Source: an uncultured Collinsella sp.
GTDB taxonomy: Bacteria > Actinomycetota > Coriobacteriia > Coriobacteriales > Coriobacteriaceae
DNA: 18,472 nt
Direction of reading: 5' to 3'
NCBI GenBank assembly: GCA_902494625.1
Contig: CABUUB010000033.1
Location: forward strand, 1-18,472
Made by a program: the position numbers and the translations under genes. Numbering within the stretch: the first letter of the stretch is position 1; every line of letters begins with the position of its first letter. Of this stretch, positions 16,039-18,472 are shown piece by piece. The notes under the pieces were generated by a model. That model saw nothing but the letters and a program-made list of their open reading frames with translations, had not been told where the DNA came from and made no database searches.

Positions 16039-17652
16039 ATGGCCATCATCAACAAGGGTATGTCCAGGCGTTCGTTCCTCGGCCTCACCGGCAGCGTCGC
16101 TGCTGTCGCAGGGCTTGGTCTCACCGGCTGCGGTGGCAGCTCTAGCGACGAAGGTTCCGCTTCCGGTTCCACCGATTCCGCCAACCGTGGCGGCGGCGTG
16201 ATCACCGCTGGTTCCGCTTACGCCCCGTCCAGCTTCGACCCCGCCAGCACCGGCTCCGCTGTGGGCCTGGGCGCTAACTGGCACGTCGTCGAGGGTCTTT
16301 ACGGCATCGATTACCACGACTACAGCACCTTCAACGAGCTCGCCACCGACGATCCCAAGTCCGTGGACGACACCACCTTCGAGGTCACCATCCGCAAGGG
16401 CGCCAAGTTCTCCGATGGCACCGAGGTCACCGCTGACGACGTCGTCGCTTCCTACACCGCTTGCGCTGCTTCCGCTACCTATGCTCCGTTCTTCCAGCCC
16501 TTCGAGTCCATCGAGGCCAAGGACGCCAGCACTGTAACGGTCAAGACCAAGGTCCCCAACTTCTCCCTGCTCAAGGATCGTCTGGCCATCATCCGCGTTA
16601 CCCCGGCTACCCAGTCCGAGGAGGATCGCGCCAAGCAGCCGATCGGTTCCGGCCCCTGGATGTACGACTCTATCTCCGATACCGAGATCACCCTGGTTCC
16701 CAACCCCGAGTACAACGGTGAGTATGCTGCCGAGGATAAGAAAATCCAGTACAGCATCCTGACCGACCCCACCGCTCGCGTTACCGCTCAGCAGGAGGGC
16801 TCCACGCTCGTTATGGAGCTCGTCACCGCTGACGCCGTCGACCAGCTCGAGAGCGCCGGCTGCAAGATCGATAACGTCCAGGGTTTCGGCACCCGCTTCA
16901 TCATGTTCAACGTCGCCAAGGAGCCTTGGAACAACGTCAAGGTCCGTCAGGCCGTCATGTACGCGCTCGACACCGAGAAGATGATCACCAACACCTTCGC
17001 CGGCCTTGCCACCGCTGCCAGCTGCTACCTGCCCAAGAGCTTCACCAACTATCATGAGGCTTCCACGGTGTACAAGACTGACGCCAAGAAGGCCAAGAAG
17101 CTCATCGAGGAGTCTGGCATCACCCCGGGCGCCATCACCCTGCGCACCACCGACAACGAACAGATCAAGGGCATGGCCGCCCAGGTCAAGAACGACCTCG
17201 ACGCTCTCGGCTTCGATGTGACCATCCAGACCGATACCTCGCCGGCCACCTACGCTGCCATCGACGGCGGCGAGGCCTACGATATCCTCCTTGCCCCTGG
17301 CGATCCTTCCTGCTTCGGCGCCGATCCCGACCTGCTGCTCAACTGGTGGTACGGCGACAACGTCTGGATGCAGACCCGTTGCCCGTGGAAGGAGTCCGCT
17401 GAGTGGCAGAAGCTCCACGGTCTCATGGACGAGGCTCTTGCCGCCGAGGGTGACGAGCAGCAGAAGAAGTGGAACGAGTGCTTCGATATCATCGCCGACA
17501 ACGCCGTTCTGTACCCCGTTGTCCACGTCAAGACCGTCTCCGCTTCCTGGGACGATCCGTCCACCGCGCCCAACGGCGAGGCCCTCGATGGCTTCAAGGG
17601 CATCGGCACGACGAGCATGTCCTTCAGGGGCGTCGCGACCGTCAAGGCCTAA
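16039..17652 (+). CDS. Peptide ABC transporter substrate-binding lipoprotein (family 5)
   Basis: Extracellular solute-binding protein of family 5 (SBP_bac_5, the OppA/DppA type), delivering oligopeptides or similar solutes to a membrane ABC permease. The 537-residue product starts with SRRSFLGLTG (twin arginines at 10-11) and a hydrophobic stretch. A lipobox LTGC follows with the lipidated Cys at 31, then a Gly/Ser-rich linker to about 52. The family block FEVTIRKGAKFSDGTEV lies at 114-130. ATG 16039 follows AGGAG; an upstream TTG in frame at 16024 is less likely, since it would include the ribosome binding site. Codons end overwhelmingly in C or G (TTC, ACC, AAG), more strongly than in neighbouring genes, suggesting high expression. 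The ligand cannot be told from sequence. Confidence 0.93.
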   Translation: MAIINKGMSRRSFLGLTGSVAAVAGLGLTGCGGSSSDEGSASGSTDSANRGGGVITAGSAYAPSSFDPASTGSAVGLGANWHVVEGLYGIDYHDYSTFNELATDDPKSVDDTTFEVTIRKGAKFSDGTEVTADDVVASYTACAASATYAPFFQPFESIEAKDASTVTVKTKVPNFSLLKDRLAIIRVTPATQSEEDRAKQPIGSGPWMYDSISDTEITLVPNPEYNGEYAAEDKKIQYSILTDPTARVTAQQEGSTLVMELVTADAVDQLESAGCKIDNVQGFGTRFIMFNVAKEPWNNVKVRQAVMYALDTEKMITNTFAGLATAASCYLPKSFTNYHEASTVYKTDAKKAKKLIEESGITPGAITLRTTDNEQIKGMAAQVKNDLDALGFDVTIQTDTSPATYAAIDGGEAYDILLAPGDPSCFGADPDLLLNWWYGDNVWMQTRCPWKESAEWQKLHGLMDEALAAEGDEQQKKWNECFDIIADNAVLYPVVHVKTVSASWDDPSTAPNGEALDGFKGIGTTSMSFRGVATVKA

Positions 17653-17712
17653 GACTCGCTTGAGTCATATGTGGGGCGTCGGTCGTAAGGCAACGTCCTC
17701 ATAGTTGAAACA

Positions 17713-17746
17713 AAGACCCGGGCGGCCTCGATGTCGCTCGGGTCTT
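17713..17746 (+). terminator. Hairpin between binding protein and permease genes
   Basis: A 12-bp stem (AAGACCCGGGCG with CGCTCGGGTCTT, one G-U) closes a 10-nt loop 60 nt past the stop of the binding-protein gene. The tail GTAATGAG is not T-rich. It probably acts as a partial terminator or 3'-end block giving more binding protein than permease, a common arrangement in ABC operons. Confidence 0.6.
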
Positions 17747-17749
17747 GTA

Positions 17750-17767
17750 ATGAGTATCCATACTCAT
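17750..17767 (+). repeat. Perfect 7-bp inverted repeat before the permease
   Basis: ATGAGTA and TACTCAT flank a 4-nt TCCA spacer, 40 nt before the permease start and 3 nt after the larger hairpin. It could be a second small mRNA hairpin or a dyad operator; the sequence alone cannot decide. Confidence 0.55.
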
Positions 17768-17807
17768 ATACCAGTTGGTCCTACCGACAAAAGAAAGGGG
17801 AGAGAAC

Positions 17808-18472
17808 GTGAACAACTTTCTACGTTTGATTGGAAGGCGTCTCGTGGCGCTGCCGATCATGGCATTGGGCGTCACCGTCCTGGTGTTCTTCCTTATGTCG
17901 TTCTCCAAGACCGACCCCGCCTATACGGCGTTGGGTGACGGTGCCTCGCCCGAGGCGGTTGCCGAGTACCATGAGAAGTATGGTCTGGACGACCCCTGGC
18001 CCGTGCGCTACGTGCGCTACATGGGCGATCTGATCCATGGTGACATGGGCACCTATGGTGCTGCTCGCAACTCCGTTGCCAAGCGCATCTCCACGGCCCT
18101 GCCCGTCACGATGCAGCTGACCTTTATCGGTCTTGCCATCGGCGCGGTCGTCTCGTTTTTGCTCGGCGTCATCGCGGCACTGTATCGCGATAAATGGCCG
18201 GACCAAGTGATCCGCGTCTTCTCTATCGCCGGCTTGGCAACCCCGTCGTTCTGGCTTGCCGTCCTGTTGATTCTGCTGTTCTCTTCCTACCTTAAGGTGC
18301 TCCCGGCATCCGGTGCTCTGCCTCACTTCACCACCAACCCGGCTGGCTATCTGGGACGTATGATCATGCCCGCTATCGCTCTGGCATTTCCGCTGACGGG
18401 TCAGATGACTCGTATCGTGCGTACCGCCATGGTTGAGGAGCTCGATAAGGACTATGTCCGTATGGCTCGCGG
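17808..18472 (+). CDS. DppB/OppB-type peptide ABC transporter permease, 5' part
   Basis: Inner-membrane permease subunit paired with the upstream binding protein. My translation gives 221 residues before the window ends with the frame still open; the family is usually about 310-340. It starts MNNFLRLIGRRLVALPIMALGV, with a first membrane helix at about 12-32. Then come YGLDDPWPVRYVRYMGDL (typical of the DppB N-terminal loop), GDMGTYGAARNSV, and further helices around 102-124 and 137-158. The EAA-loop start EELDKDYVRMARG follows, where the ATPase docks. The start is GTG 17808, preceded by AAAGGGGAGAGAAC. dppC-like and ATPase genes are expected to the right of the window. Confidence 0.93.
   Translation, partial: MNNFLRLIGRRLVALPIMALGVTVLVFFLMSFSKTDPAYTALGDGASPEAVAEYHEKYGLDDPWPVRYVRYMGDLIHGDMGTYGAARNSVAKRISTALPVTMQLTFIGLAIGAVVSFLLGVIAALYRDKWPDQVIRVFSIAGLATPSFWLAVLLILLFSSYLKVLPASGALPHFTTNPAGYLGRMIMPAIALAFPLTGQMTRIVRTAMVEELDKDYVRMAR

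Noticed and set aside
16021..17526. A 501-codon open frame antisense to the peptide-binding protein gene
   Set aside because: It is Gly/Val/Leu-rich low-complexity sequence with no domain pattern. It arises because the sense gene uses C- and G-ending codons that avoid stops on the other strand.

Overview
The window looks like chromosome of a moderately GC-rich actinobacterium. The protein style, the MurJ with a long acidic N-terminal extension, and the mix of genes point to the Coriobacteriia, with a gut Collinsella-like organism as my best guess. That assignment rests on pattern recognition and was not checked by a search. I see no transposase, integrase, CRISPR array, tRNA or phage gene. 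This is core housekeeping chromosome, not an accessory island.

Layout. Bases 1-120 hold the 3' end of a 5S rRNA and its terminator, so an rRNA operon ends here. Then, rightward, come coaE (dephospho-CoA kinase), a membrane-anchored lytic transglycosylase overlapping it by 8 nt, and uvrB (248-3755). A leftward block follows (3821-7643, transcribed from right to left): an Mrp/NBP35 iron-sulfur carrier ATPase, a BaiN/HI0933-type flavoprotein starting directly after its stop codon, a terminator hairpin, and a COG2509-type FAD dehydrogenase. A 259-bp divergent promoter region with a LexA-box-like site separates this block from uvrA (7903-10782). Next, rightward, is a tight operon of ybaK (Cys-tRNA(Pro) deacylase), murJ (lipid II flippase) and uvrC, with 3- and 6-nt gaps. 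A 365-bp intergenic region with inverted repeats and promoter-like elements leads into a peptide ABC transporter operon: a lipoprotein substrate-binding protein (16039-17652), then a DppB-type permease that runs off the right edge.

Themes. All three genes of the UvrABC excinuclease lie within about 14 kb but in three separate transcription units, and only uvrA has a visible SOS-like box. Cell-wall functions (transglycosylase, MurJ) are interleaved with them. The most interesting single feature is the roughly 250-residue cytoplasmic N-terminal extension of MurJ. It carries three copies of an (R)PDETAVFLxAAQ-like motif resembling the ETTSVF phosphorylation site of actinobacterial FHA proteins GarA/OdhI, which suggests Ser/Thr-kinase and FHA-domain control of lipid II flipping. 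UvrC also has a rearranged cysteine cluster where the Fe-S ligands usually sit.
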